A DNA stretch of 64,000 nucleotides, taken from assembly GCA_902769705.1 (NCBI GenBank), contig CACXPX010000003.1:124001-188000 (forward strand), read 5' to 3'. The DNA comes from an uncultured Prevotellaceae bacterium (GTDB lineage Bacteria > Bacteroidota > Bacteroidia > Bacteroidales > Bacteroidaceae). Positions 38,344 through 49,900 of this stretch are shown here, piece after piece. The notes under the pieces were generated by a model. It saw only the letters and a list, made by a program, of their open reading frames with translations, did no database searches and had not been told where the DNA came from. The translations under genes and the position numbers were made by a program. The number at the start of each line of letters is the position of its first letter. The first letter of the stretch is position 1.

Positions 38344-40356
38344 TCAATTGTTGACAATGACCACTCCACCATTCTGCGGAATGACCACCGACAAATGTTG
38401 TTTCTTGTTCTGCGACACGGTCTTCACGCTTCCTTGCAGTTCAGCGTTGTCGGAATAAACCTGCATTGACTCGCCCACGGCAATCATGGGCAGTGAGATG
38501 GTCTTCGTCACAGGCTCTGCCTCGGCATTGATGCCCACCACATACCATTTCGGACCGCTACGGCGGGCCAATATCACATACCGACCGGGATAGCCATCGA
38601 TAAAGCGGACCTCGTCCCATGTCGTAGGAACTTTCTTCATAAAATCGATAGCCCAAGAGGGGGCATCGGTCAGATTGTTCGGTGCAAGGGCGAAATGCTG
38701 GACGGCACTTTGGAAGAGCACGGCAGTTGCCAAAGCGAATACGTCGCTCGTTTTACGCTGTGTTCCATGTGCATTGTCGGCATTATAAAACTTGTTCAAA
38801 GCCGAACCACCGAAGTCCATCGAGCCTACCGTGTTTCTGATAAACGGATGGATACAAGCGTTTTGCGCCTCTGCATCGCATGCGCCCTGTCCGAAATGGA
38901 GGTTTTCGGAAGCCAGCACAGCCTCAGAAGCTGCATAATTGGGATACATGCGCTCCCAACCGCGAGGCAGTGTGCAACCGTGGAAGATCACCAGCAAACC
39001 GAAGTCGTTGGCATCAGACAGGATATCCTCGTAGAGTTGCATCATCTGCTGTTTGTCACCACCGAAGAAATCGACCTTGATGCCGCGAATGCCTATACTC
39101 TGCATCCATTTCATCTCTGCACGGCGGACATGCGAGTTGTTCATCTTCCCAATGGGCGTCTGTGGGGCATCATTCCATGCACCATTGCTGTTGTACCAAA
39201 GGAAGAGGCCTACACCACGCTCGAGACCGTAGCGGGCCAGCTCGGCAATCTTATCATAGCCGATCTGCACATCCCATAACGCATCGACCAACACACTCTG
39301 ATAACCCATGGCTGCAGAGAAATCGATATAACGGCGCTGCTCGTCGAAGTTGCAACTGTTGTCCATTCCGATAATCCACGACCACGAGCCCTTTCCGTAA
39401 ATGTATTCCTTAGAAGCCTTGTATTTGGGCGAGACCAAATCCCAAGCGACTGTCGTCTCAACGACATTGGCTAAACCAGCTCCGACCGTGATTGTACGCC
39501 AAGGAGTTGCCGACGGAAGATGCAGAGCTGCCCCAGTGGAACCCATTCCGTTCTGTTCGCCAGGCTGCGGGAACCCGATGCGATAGTTGCCACCACCCTC
39601 GTTCAGTAACCGACAACCGACATAGTCGCCATCAGTACCTGTCTCGCTCAGCAGCACCCAATAGTCAAGATCTGTAGGCTTGCCAGCTTGCTTCTTGCCT
39701 TTCGCCTTTTGTTTCTTGTCATTTGCCACAGGCTTCTTCACCTTGAACAAGCATGGGAACGAATAGCCTTCTCCCCAGCCGTTCTTGCCTACAGGCTCAT
39801 CGAGCGAATAGGAAGTCTCGTAGCTGGGCGAGGTGCGGGCAAAACCGCCCATGGGCTTCGACTGAGGGCAGAGGAATGTGGTCGTGCCTTCGCTAAACAA
39901 GAAGCCTGTTGCCTCCTCCTGTACTACGCATACTCGAGCCGACCGCGGGGGAAAAATCCGATAGCGCAAGGCAACGTCGCGATTGCTCACCCGGAACTCC
40001 ACGTCCATCACATGACGTCCACCCTTATCCAACTCAGCAACCAATTCATTGGCCACATAGGAGACATTCTTCTGCTTGATGTTCTGAAGCGAGTATTCGT
40101 CCTGGACAAGTTTAGTGGTGGCCTGTTTCAGCACTAAACCATCGCGATAATCGCCTATATTCGTCAAAAGGCCTAAGGGGGAGTCCTCCAAAATCACCAC
40201 GCCATCATAGACAACACAATAGCAGAGTTTTCCTCCATCTTCCTTCACGCTCAATTCCACACGCAAGCGCCCATCCGGGCTTGCCACTTCCTCCTTGGCA
40301 CTTGCCATCACGGAAGTCAGCAAAGCTACGAACACGCAAAAAAACTGTTTTATCAT
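38344..40356 (-). CDS. GH97 family glycoside hydrolase with Lys-rich insertion
   Basis: The 670-residue secreted paralogue of the neighbouring GH97 enzyme. The signal peptide ends ASA near 20. Barrel motifs are SWSWIIGMDNSCNFDEQRRYIDF, YQSVLVDALWD, IKVDFFGGDKQQMMQLYEDIL and FHGCTLPRGWERMYPNYAASEAV; KVDFF again suggests the retaining branch. A Lys/Gln-rich segment (NDKKQKAKGKKQAGKP, about 39689-39731) interrupts the N-terminal supersandwich and has no counterpart in the neighbour. The gene has its own upstream region with a minus-strand TAACTTTG box and heads the GH97-GH97-GH10 transcription unit. Confidence 0.87.
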   Translation of the reverse strand: MIKQFFCVFVALLTSVMASAKEEVASPDGRLRVELSVKEDGGKLCYCVVYDGVVILEDSPLGLLTNIGDYRDGLVLKQATTKLVQDEYSLQNIKQKNVSYVANELVAELDKGGRHVMDVEFRVSNRDVALRYRIFPPRSARVCVVQEEATGFLFSEGTTTFLCPQSKPMGGFARTSPSYETSYSLDEPVGKNGWGEGYSFPCLFKVKKPVANDKKQKAKGKKQAGKPTDLDYWVLLSETGTDGDYVGCRLLNEGGGNYRIGFPQPGEQNGMGSTGAALHLPSATPWRTITVGAGLANVVETTVAWDLVSPKYKASKEYIYGKGSWSWIIGMDNSCNFDEQRRYIDFSAAMGYQSVLVDALWDVQIGYDKIAELARYGLERGVGLFLWYNSNGAWNDAPQTPIGKMNNSHVRRAEMKWMQSIGIRGIKVDFFGGDKQQMMQLYEDILSDANDFGLLVIFHGCTLPRGWERMYPNYAASEAVLASENLHFGQGACDAEAQNACIHPFIRNTVGSMDFGGSALNKFYNADNAHGTQRKTSDVFALATAVLFQSAVQHFALAPNNLTDAPSWAIDFMKKVPTTWDEVRFIDGYPGRYVILARRSGPKWYVVGINAEAEPVTKTISLPMIAVGESMQVYSDNAELQGSVKTVSQNKKQHLSVVIPQNGGVVIVNN

Positions 40357-40422
40357 AATTTCTTTAGATCTTCTTATGTTAGATTTCCTATTATGTTTAA
40401 GTTAAATCTCGTTATTCCGCTA

Positions 40423-40493
40423 CAAAGTTACAAATTTTCAATCGATTCAGACTTTGTCTTTGTTTCATAAAATCCATTAAATGTAACCTGACG
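40423..40493 (-). promoter_or_regulatory. Promoter region of the GH97-GH97-GH10 unit
   Basis: CAAAGTTA at 40423-40430 reads TAACTTTG on the minus strand (-7 box). Upstream, TTAAATGTAACCTGAC (40478-40493, plus-strand reading) carries the ATGTAAC core shared with other promoters here. No TTTG is correctly placed at -33, again suggesting activation. Confidence 0.5.
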
Positions 40494-40502
40494 CTTGGAA
40501 AG

Positions 40503-43034
40503 TCATTTCATCTGTTGCTCCTTCACTACCAACTTTTTTCCTTTGTAGTCGACCGTTGTTTGCCGTCCATCGGGCATTACAACTGAGAATTGACGCTTTT
40601 GTGTCATCCCCGGGAAAGCACCTACACGTTTGTCAATGGTGAGTTGTCGTTTGGCATTATCCCACTTGAAAGAGATTCGTGAGCATTTCCCATTCTCATA
40701 GTCTCTGCTCGTACCGTCGTCTTCATACAACACGAATTCGCTATCAGCACCAGGATAGACACGCAAGGTCAATATAGCATCAGGATGCTCACCAACGTAT
40801 TGACTTTCGGGACCTATAGGAAGAATACTACCACCTTTCACAAAAACAGGGATATGACCCTTGTCTACAGCCACCGAAACAGCCTGTCCACCAGAATAGT
40901 GCTTGTTCGTACGATAGTCAAACCAACCGGCGGCGTTCTTCGGAAGATAGGTGGACCATTGTGTGACACTTGGCTCAGTAACGGGATTTATAAGAAGGGC
41001 ACGCCCGAACATATACTCACCCTTTTGGGCCAACGCCTTGGCATCATTCGAGAAATCAAACACCAACGGGCGCATCAACGTAGAGCCATTGAACGAAACG
41101 GCTGCAGCATTACTGTAGATATACGGCATCAAACGATAACGCTCTTTCAAGCACTCGCTAATTATATTCTGAGCTTCAGCACCATAATTCCATGGCTCAG
41201 TATTGCTCATATAGCCATGCACTCGCATCAATGGCAGATAGACACTTGTCTCTATCCAACGCAACATCCTTTCTATATAGTCAGGATTGGAATATTGGTC
41301 AGACGGACGGAAAAAGCCACCAGCATCGAAGGTCCACCAAGGGATACCTGCAGACTGCATTCCAAATCCGGCTGTAAGTTGTCGGCGCAAGGTCTCCCAA
41401 TCGTTGCCCACATCACCGCTCCACATAGCTGCACCATATCGCTGGATTCCCGAGAAACCGCAGCGCGTGAGAATCATCGGACGGGTGGATGTTGATGACA
41501 AGAGCCCCTCATAAACGGTCTTGTTGACCATCAGCGGATATACATTACGCACCAATTCACCTGCCCAACGCCCTTTATTTACACGACGGCCTGCAAGGTC
41601 ATCATTCTCTGGTTCGGTGGCATCCTGCCACCAAGCGTCAATACCAAGTGGAACGAGCCTTTGGCTGAAGTTCTTCCAATAGGCAGCTGCTGCATCTGGA
41701 GAGAAGAAGTCTATCCAATCAGTACCATCAATATAATGGCCGTCATTCCCCATCTGCTTTCCAACCACAGACCCTTTATCTATTTTTGACCACACGGAGA
41801 CCATCAAATGCATGTTTTGTGCATGCAAGCTGTCGGTCAGTAGCTTGGGATTGGGATAATGGGTCTCATCGAACTGCATCGAGTTCCAACCATAACGACC
41901 CCAATATTGCCAATCTTGAACAATCACGTCTACTGGCAATTGTTCATCACGGAATCGGCGGGCTGTCGTGAGTATTTCATCCTGTGAATGGAAACGCTCC
42001 CGGCAATGGATGTATCCGAGTGCCCACTGGGGCATCATCGGCGCATTGCCCGTAAGCTTGCGATATGTGGCAATGATTTCGTCGGGAGTACCCACGAATA
42101 CGGTATAATCCACTGATGTAGCAACTGGAGAACGGAAAACCGTTTCAGCAGTCACCTTTTTATAATAGACCACGGGGCGGTCTCCTCTGGACAGCTCGGC
42201 TTTCAGCAGGTGGTGTCCTTTTTCTAGCCTTATAATCTTCGAAGCAGTGGGCGGAAGCCACGTATTCTGCATCTCAATCACAGTCTGTCCGTCGATGGAT
42301 AGATTATGTCTTCTCGCCATTTTCTGGCCGACATCCAACATCAAAGAATAGTCGCCAGACTCTTCTATGTCAATAGCAGCTTCATAGATGTTTCGCTCGC
42401 GCACTTCCCTTCTTCCGCCTTCGGTCGAAGTAACATTAACCACCTCTCGGTTTCCAGTTGCCGCACCTCTCACCAGCTCGACACTACGGTCGGCAGGATT
42501 AAAGTCCACCAATCCATAGTTATTCCAAAGAATGCCATAGCCTTTACTCGACAATAGCATCGGAATGGATATCTGTGTGTTCACCTGAGTTAAACGGCGA
42601 ATCAGTCCGCGAATATCGTTGTAGCCATCTTGGAACTGTCCAAGTCCAAAGAGGCTTTCATCTTCTGGCGAAGAAAACGCCAAACGCGCCTCATTGGTAG
42701 TTTGACCAGCGACTTGGGAACGGGTTAGGCTATGCTCTGTAGCTTTGAAAACCTCACGTCCCCCCTTGTCTTTTACAACGACTCTATCGCCGTCTACGTT
42801 CACCGATAATTGAGTTTTTGATTTCTGTTGTTGGCCATTGGATATATATACCCATTCGGGCAAATCCTGCGAATCAGATGCTTGCGAATTACCTTCCGTA
42901 TAACGAACGCGGACGGCATTCTCTGCCAACGGCTCCACCTTCAGTTGGCCTTTGCCCAATGAAAAGGTTTGGGCTGTTGCCGATATGCCTCCTACTAACA
43001 ATAGCAGCAAGCACAAATATATTTTTGTCTTCAT
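40503..43034 (-). CDS. GH31 family alpha-xylosidase-type enzyme with PA14 insert
   Basis: ATG at 43034 is preferred over 43046 because it opens directly with a signal peptide (MKTKIYLCLLLLL...SATAQ). The 843-residue product has a GH31 N-domain, a PA14 insertion at about 215-305 (AAIDIEESGDYSLMLDVG; YYKKVTAETVF), and the catalytic barrel with nucleophile DAWWQDATEPE and acid/base GAAMWSGDVGNDWE. PA14-containing GH31 enzymes include alpha-xylosidases of xyloglucan and related loci (for example the CjXyl31A and BoGH31A types). In this xylan setting, alpha-linked xylose or glucose side residues are the likely targets. It lies 27 bp after the GH43 gene. Confidence 0.88.
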   Translation of the reverse strand: MKTKIYLCLLLLLVGGISATAQTFSLGKGQLKVEPLAENAVRVRYTEGNSQASDSQDLPEWVYISNGQQQKSKTQLSVNVDGDRVVVKDKGGREVFKATEHSLTRSQVAGQTTNEARLAFSSPEDESLFGLGQFQDGYNDIRGLIRRLTQVNTQISIPMLLSSKGYGILWNNYGLVDFNPADRSVELVRGAATGNREVVNVTSTEGGRREVRERNIYEAAIDIEESGDYSLMLDVGQKMARRHNLSIDGQTVIEMQNTWLPPTASKIIRLEKGHHLLKAELSRGDRPVVYYKKVTAETVFRSPVATSVDYTVFVGTPDEIIATYRKLTGNAPMMPQWALGYIHCRERFHSQDEILTTARRFRDEQLPVDVIVQDWQYWGRYGWNSMQFDETHYPNPKLLTDSLHAQNMHLMVSVWSKIDKGSVVGKQMGNDGHYIDGTDWIDFFSPDAAAAYWKNFSQRLVPLGIDAWWQDATEPENDDLAGRRVNKGRWAGELVRNVYPLMVNKTVYEGLLSSTSTRPMILTRCGFSGIQRYGAAMWSGDVGNDWETLRRQLTAGFGMQSAGIPWWTFDAGGFFRPSDQYSNPDYIERMLRWIETSVYLPLMRVHGYMSNTEPWNYGAEAQNIISECLKERYRLMPYIYSNAAAVSFNGSTLMRPLVFDFSNDAKALAQKGEYMFGRALLINPVTEPSVTQWSTYLPKNAAGWFDYRTNKHYSGGQAVSVAVDKGHIPVFVKGGSILPIGPESQYVGEHPDAILTLRVYPGADSEFVLYEDDGTSRDYENGKCSRISFKWDNAKRQLTIDKRVGAFPGMTQKRQFSVVMPDGRQTTVDYKGKKLVVKEQQMK

Positions 43035-43061
43035 AAACTTGGTCACACTTCTATAAAACGA

Positions 43062-44696
43062 TTATTTCTCTGTCTTCGTGAAATTAAAGCTATCGACATC
43101 AATCCAGCCTCCTGCTTTCTTCGTGGCATAGTTGAAGATGGCAAACTTCGAACCCATGAAGAAACGACGGTAGTCAAATATCATGCGGTAGTTCTTTGTG
43201 CCAATCTGTGTCCATTCCTGCCCATCGAGGCTATAGTAGAAGTTGGCAGCATCACCTCCACCACGCTGTCCCGGTCGGAAGTCACCGTCAATTCGCAGCC
43301 AAATCTGCTTGGCCTTGGGAGCCAGTTTTGTTAGCGAAACGCTCTCTATCACCTTATCGTCAACATTGGTGACAGCTTTCTCTCGATCGCTGAGGCTCAC
43401 CTTCTGCTCGCTCATCTCGAGATTGACCGTCTTACCAGTCTTCTTAAGGGTAAGTACACCGCTGTCGCCGTTGAAGGCAGAGAAACCTGCACAGTCACCA
43501 TCCTTCATCTTTGAGAAGTCGATGCAGACAATGCCGCTACAGGTTGGGCCATACATGCGCTGTGTAATCGTGTTGGGAGCCAAATAGAGATTCGGCACCA
43601 CCCGATTGGTTTTCAGACGCAGGAATCCCGAGCGCTCCGTCAGGCTCCACGCATTGTCGATGGGATTGTGATTCCATTGCCAATGTAGACCCAGTTTCGT
43701 GTTACTGAAGTCGTCGCTACACACAATATCCTTTTCAGGCTGGCCACTTTTATAAGGACGCATGACCTCGGGCACCTTGCCGTACTCGTCACCCAACATC
43801 GGCCATCCGTCAATCCAACGGACAGGTGAAAGGGTGAGCACGCGTCCCACACCACCACGGTCTTGGAACATGATGCCATACCAGTCGCCTTCCTCGGTGT
43901 CGACAATAGTGCCTTGTGCCAAATAAGAAAAACCGCCAAAGTCACTCTCCAGGATGACATTCTTCTCCCATGTGCCATTCAAATCTTTCGTACGGTAGCA
44001 GACCTCACGACGGTGACGACCTGGGGCATAAACATGCGAAATCAACTGTGCATAATAAGTACCATTATGCTTGATGACACGGGTGCCCTCCAACAAACCA
44101 CGCTCATCAGCCTCACGCTGGAAATAATGGCGGAGGCTTCCCTCGACGACTCCTTTCAGGTCACGTGTCAGCTGGCACATCTCTCCCGTTCCAAAGAACA
44201 CATAAGGAGTGCCATCGTCATCGAAGAACAATGTTGCGTCGTGGAAATGGCGCAGACGCGAGTGGATGGTCCAAGGACCTTCAGCCTTGGGAGCCGTGAA
44301 GATGTAAGTGTCGCCCATAGGACCGCCCTCGTTGGGAGCGAGCAACGCCCAGAACTTTCCATCGTGGTATTTCAGCGAGGTGGCCCACTGTCCACGGCCA
44401 TAGACTGTTCCCTCCTGCAAATCGTACTTGGGAGAATCCGTCAACTTATCAAAGATATAACCAACGGTTTCCCAGTTCTTCAAGTCCTTGGAGGCCATGA
44501 CAGGTGCTCCAGGCATCAGATGCATCGTGGTCGTCACCAGATAGAAGGTGTCGCCCACACGAATGACGTCTGGGTCGGGCACATCAGCCCACAACATCGG
44601 ATTCTTAATCTTTGCGCTGTCACCCTCAGCCGCAAAGAGGCTGAAGGTGAAGAGCGCCATTGATGCCAGAAGCATCAGTCTTTTTTTGAAAAGCAT
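43062..44696 (-). CDS. GH43 family arabinofuranosidase/xylosidase with C-terminal beta-sandwich
   Basis: The 544-residue secreted enzyme has a signal peptide ending LFAA near 23. The GH43 blades (about 30-330) show WADVPDPDVIRVGDTFYLV (base Asp), HFHDATLFFDDDG (modulator Asp) and LLEGTRVIKHNGTYYAQ (acid Glu). The C-terminal domain (about 345-544) has the concanavalin-like features of GH43 beta-xylosidases (LGLHWQWNHNPIDNAWSLTERSGFLRL). The pattern is close to GH43_12-type arabinofuranosidases. A short Gly-rich patch (RPGQRGGGDAANF) lies in that domain. Co-transcribed between the CE6-CE1 gene (29-bp gap) and GH31. Confidence 0.88.
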   Translation of the reverse strand: MLFKKRLMLLASMALFTFSLFAAEGDSAKIKNPMLWADVPDPDVIRVGDTFYLVTTTMHLMPGAPVMASKDLKNWETVGYIFDKLTDSPKYDLQEGTVYGRGQWATSLKYHDGKFWALLAPNEGGPMGDTYIFTAPKAEGPWTIHSRLRHFHDATLFFDDDGTPYVFFGTGEMCQLTRDLKGVVEGSLRHYFQREADERGLLEGTRVIKHNGTYYAQLISHVYAPGRHRREVCYRTKDLNGTWEKNVILESDFGGFSYLAQGTIVDTEEGDWYGIMFQDRGGVGRVLTLSPVRWIDGWPMLGDEYGKVPEVMRPYKSGQPEKDIVCSDDFSNTKLGLHWQWNHNPIDNAWSLTERSGFLRLKTNRVVPNLYLAPNTITQRMYGPTCSGIVCIDFSKMKDGDCAGFSAFNGDSGVLTLKKTGKTVNLEMSEQKVSLSDREKAVTNVDDKVIESVSLTKLAPKAKQIWLRIDGDFRPGQRGGGDAANFYYSLDGQEWTQIGTKNYRMIFDYRRFFMGSKFAIFNYATKKAGGWIDVDSFNFTKTEK

Positions 44697-44725
44697 AGTA
44701 GGTTACTTTTTAAGTTAATGTCTGT

Positions 44726-46711
<1,986 letters not shown>

Positions 46712-46736
46712 TCAATTGGTTATTTGTTTTATGTTG

Positions 46737-46910
46737 CAAAATTAAATGATTTAACGCAAATATCCATACCCTCATGTTGCAACAACATTTTCAAATGTAA
46801 CCTCACATGCGATAACGTCTCAAAAAGCTACATCAGGGTCTACACGCCATATCGCCACGCGCCACAATTAACGTTTTTTTAAATTGTAACTTTTTTTCAT
46901 GTAACATTTA
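46737..46910. promoter_or_regulatory. Control region between the CE6-CE1 operon and HTCS gene
   Basis: Minus-strand TAATTTTG (46744 to 46737) may be the -7 box of the CE6-CE1 operon. Upstream of it, CAAATGTAACCT occurs at 46792-46803, and AAATTGTAAC and CATGTAACATTT occur at 46881-46890 and 46898-46909. These share the TGTAAC core found at the other operons and are candidate HTCS sites. Confidence 0.45.
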
Positions 46911-46911
46911 C

Positions 46912-46942
46912 TTGGCGGTTTAAAACTAAAGTGTTACCTTTG
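46912..46942 (+). promoter_or_regulatory. Promoter of the HTCS gene
   Basis: TTG at 46912-46914 and TACCTTTG at 46935-46942 are 20 bp apart, a good constitutive-looking promoter. The ATG follows at 46981. Confidence 0.75.
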
Positions 46943-46980
46943 CACTCGTTATTTATAACAACCTAATAACAATCTAAGTA

Positions 46981-49900
46981 ATGAAACGTCAAATTATAAG
47001 TTCGCTTCTACTATATCTTGCCCTCTCGCCGGCTATGGCTCAGATGGGTAAACTTTTCGATGCCAACCAACAATTGTCCAGCAGTTTTACCAGCCAAGTG
47101 TATCTCGACAACGACGGATTCATATGGTCGGCAACCAGAAACGGACTGAACAAATACGACGGCTACCAATTCCGAATCCTGAAAAAGGAAAACGAGCAAC
47201 AAAGCGGAATGGCCAGCAACTACGTCAACTGCATCAAGCAAGACCGCAACGGACTTTTCTACATGGGTATGTGGGGAGCACTACAGACCTATAATGGAAA
47301 CAAGTTCCACGATGTTATCGTAACCTCCCTTAACGGACAGCAAGTGAACCCCTACGTCACATGTTTTGTGGAAAGGCGCAACGGAGAGATGTGGGCTGGC
47401 ACATCGGGCCTTGGCGTACTCAAGTTCGATGACCCGCAACATGCACATCAAGTCAACGGAACGCTTAAGAGCATCCACACCGTTGAAGACATGATTGAAG
47501 ACCAACGCGGGTCGCTCTGGATTGTGACACGCGACAGGGGACTTATTCACGTCAACGGAAACATCACCCACGTACATTGTGCAGAATCACCCCTGTGCAC
47601 CTATCTGACAAAAGTGTGCGAAGACAACAAGGGCAACATCTATCTGGGAACGACGAACGCCGGACTCATGAAACTCACAGGCAAAGAGTTCAAGAAAGTG
47701 GAGAATGCCGGTAACAAGCCCATCTCAGCACTCTACTTCAGTCCACGCCAGGGCAAACTCCTCATCGGATACGACGGTGGAGGACTTGCCATCTACGATC
47801 CCACGACTGGACATATCGTCGACAATCCCTACTACAGCCAGGAAATCGACCTCACGAAAGCCAAAATCTACTCCATCACCGAAGACAAAAGCGGAAACAT
47901 CTGGCTCGGAATGTTGCAGAAAGGTCTCTATATGCAACCCGGCCGACCGGCGGGATTCGGATATATGGGATATAAGCTCGGCTCGCAAAACAAGATTGGT
48001 GGCGCATGCGTCACCAGCACTTTCATCGACAAACGAGGACGCACGTGGATAGGAACCGACAAGGACGGACTCTACTGCCTTGACGGCAACCGCCAACTGT
48101 TGAAGCATTACAAGGACAACTTCCCAGCCAGCATCCTTACCATCACCGAAGACCTCACCGGCCGCATATGGATAGGCTCCTATAACGAAGGCGGTGGCTG
48201 GATCGACCCTGCAAGCGGGCAATACCATCCCTATGCTTTCACCCAAAACAGCAATCTCAGTATCTTCGACATCGAAGTCGACAAGAAGAACCAGCTATGG
48301 GTGGCAACGATGGGCAATGGACTGTTGAAGGTTGACGACAAAGAGAACAAGGTGACGGCTTATACCCTGAAAGGCGAAGCTCCCGTAAACGAAAAGCTAA
48401 ACACCATCACCAACGACTACCTCTCACAAGTTTCCATATCGCCCGACGGCAAGCGCATCTATGCCGCCACAACAATGGGTGTCTGCTGTCTTGACATCGA
48501 AACTGGCAGTTGGACCAGTTTCTTTGGGAAAAACTGTTTGAACTATGGAACGGCCGTACGTATAGCACGTGAATATGGTGGAAAACTTTGGATTGGAACC
48601 AACGACGAGCTCTATTGCTACGACATCAAGAGCAAGCAACTGCAACCCAGCTCTTCAGAAAAAGGACTTGCTAACAACGGCATCGCCTCCATTGAGCAAG
48701 ACAAGAAGGGACGGCTCTGGATTTCCACCGACCACGGACTCTACTGCTATAATCCCAAGACGGGCCTTACCAACAACTACTTTATCGACAACGGACTCCA
48801 GTCAAACGAGTTCTCCGACGGCGCGTCATGCACAACCCCATCGGGCGATATGCTCTTTGGTGGTGTTGGGGGCATCACATGGTTCAACCCCGACAACATA
48901 CGTCAGGCACAATGGGACGCAACGGTGGAACTGACAGCCTTCTCCATCAACGGAGAGCCCATCAGCTCGTTCACACGCTCAGCAAGATACCAGGTCACCG
49001 ACACCACCGTCATCGCCAGCAAACATTTCCAGCTGAGCTATCACGACAACTCGTTCGCCCTGCAATTGTCAACCCTCACCTACGACAACCCCGAACACAT
49101 TACTTATTTATATAGTATAAACGGCGAGAACTTCGTGCGCCTGCAACCCGGTGTCAACGAAATCACATTCTCACACATGCCGCCCGGCACCTACAAATTC
49201 AAGGTGAAAGCCGAGCGCAACAATATGGAGACGCCCGTCCGTGAGTTCACCGTCGTGGTTCACAGTCCTTGGTACCGCTCCACGTGGGCATATCTCTTCT
49301 ATGCCCTGCTGTTGGGATTGGGACTCTGGCAATTCCTGGGTCTGCAAAAACGCAAACAGCAAGACCGACTGCGTCTGCAAGAGCACATCCACGCCGAAGA
49401 GATGGGCGAAGCCAAACTGAGGTTCTTCATGAACATTAGCCACGAGATACGCACACCTATGACCCTCATCCTCACCCCCTTGCTCACGCTTTTGAAAGAA
49501 GACGGCGACCCGCACCGACGCGACATCTACAAGACCATCAAGCGTAACGCAGAGCGCATCCTGCACCTCATCAACCAAATGATGGACCTCAGGAAGATCG
49601 ACAAGGGTATGATGCAGATGAGAATGAAGGAGACCGACCTCGTGGAGTTCGTCAGAGACATCCACACCCTCTTCGAGACGCAGGCCAAGACCAAGTCCAT
49701 CAACCTCTCATACGAACACGACAGCGACAAGTTGCCCGTGTGGATTGACCGCGGAAACTTCGACAAGATTGTGATGAACATCCTCTCCAATGCATTCAAA
49801 TACACACCCAACGGAGGAGAAATCAGCATCAAGCTCACCCACGACGAGCAAAACGCATCCCTCGCCATCAGCGACGACGGTGAAAAGATACCAGAGGAAC

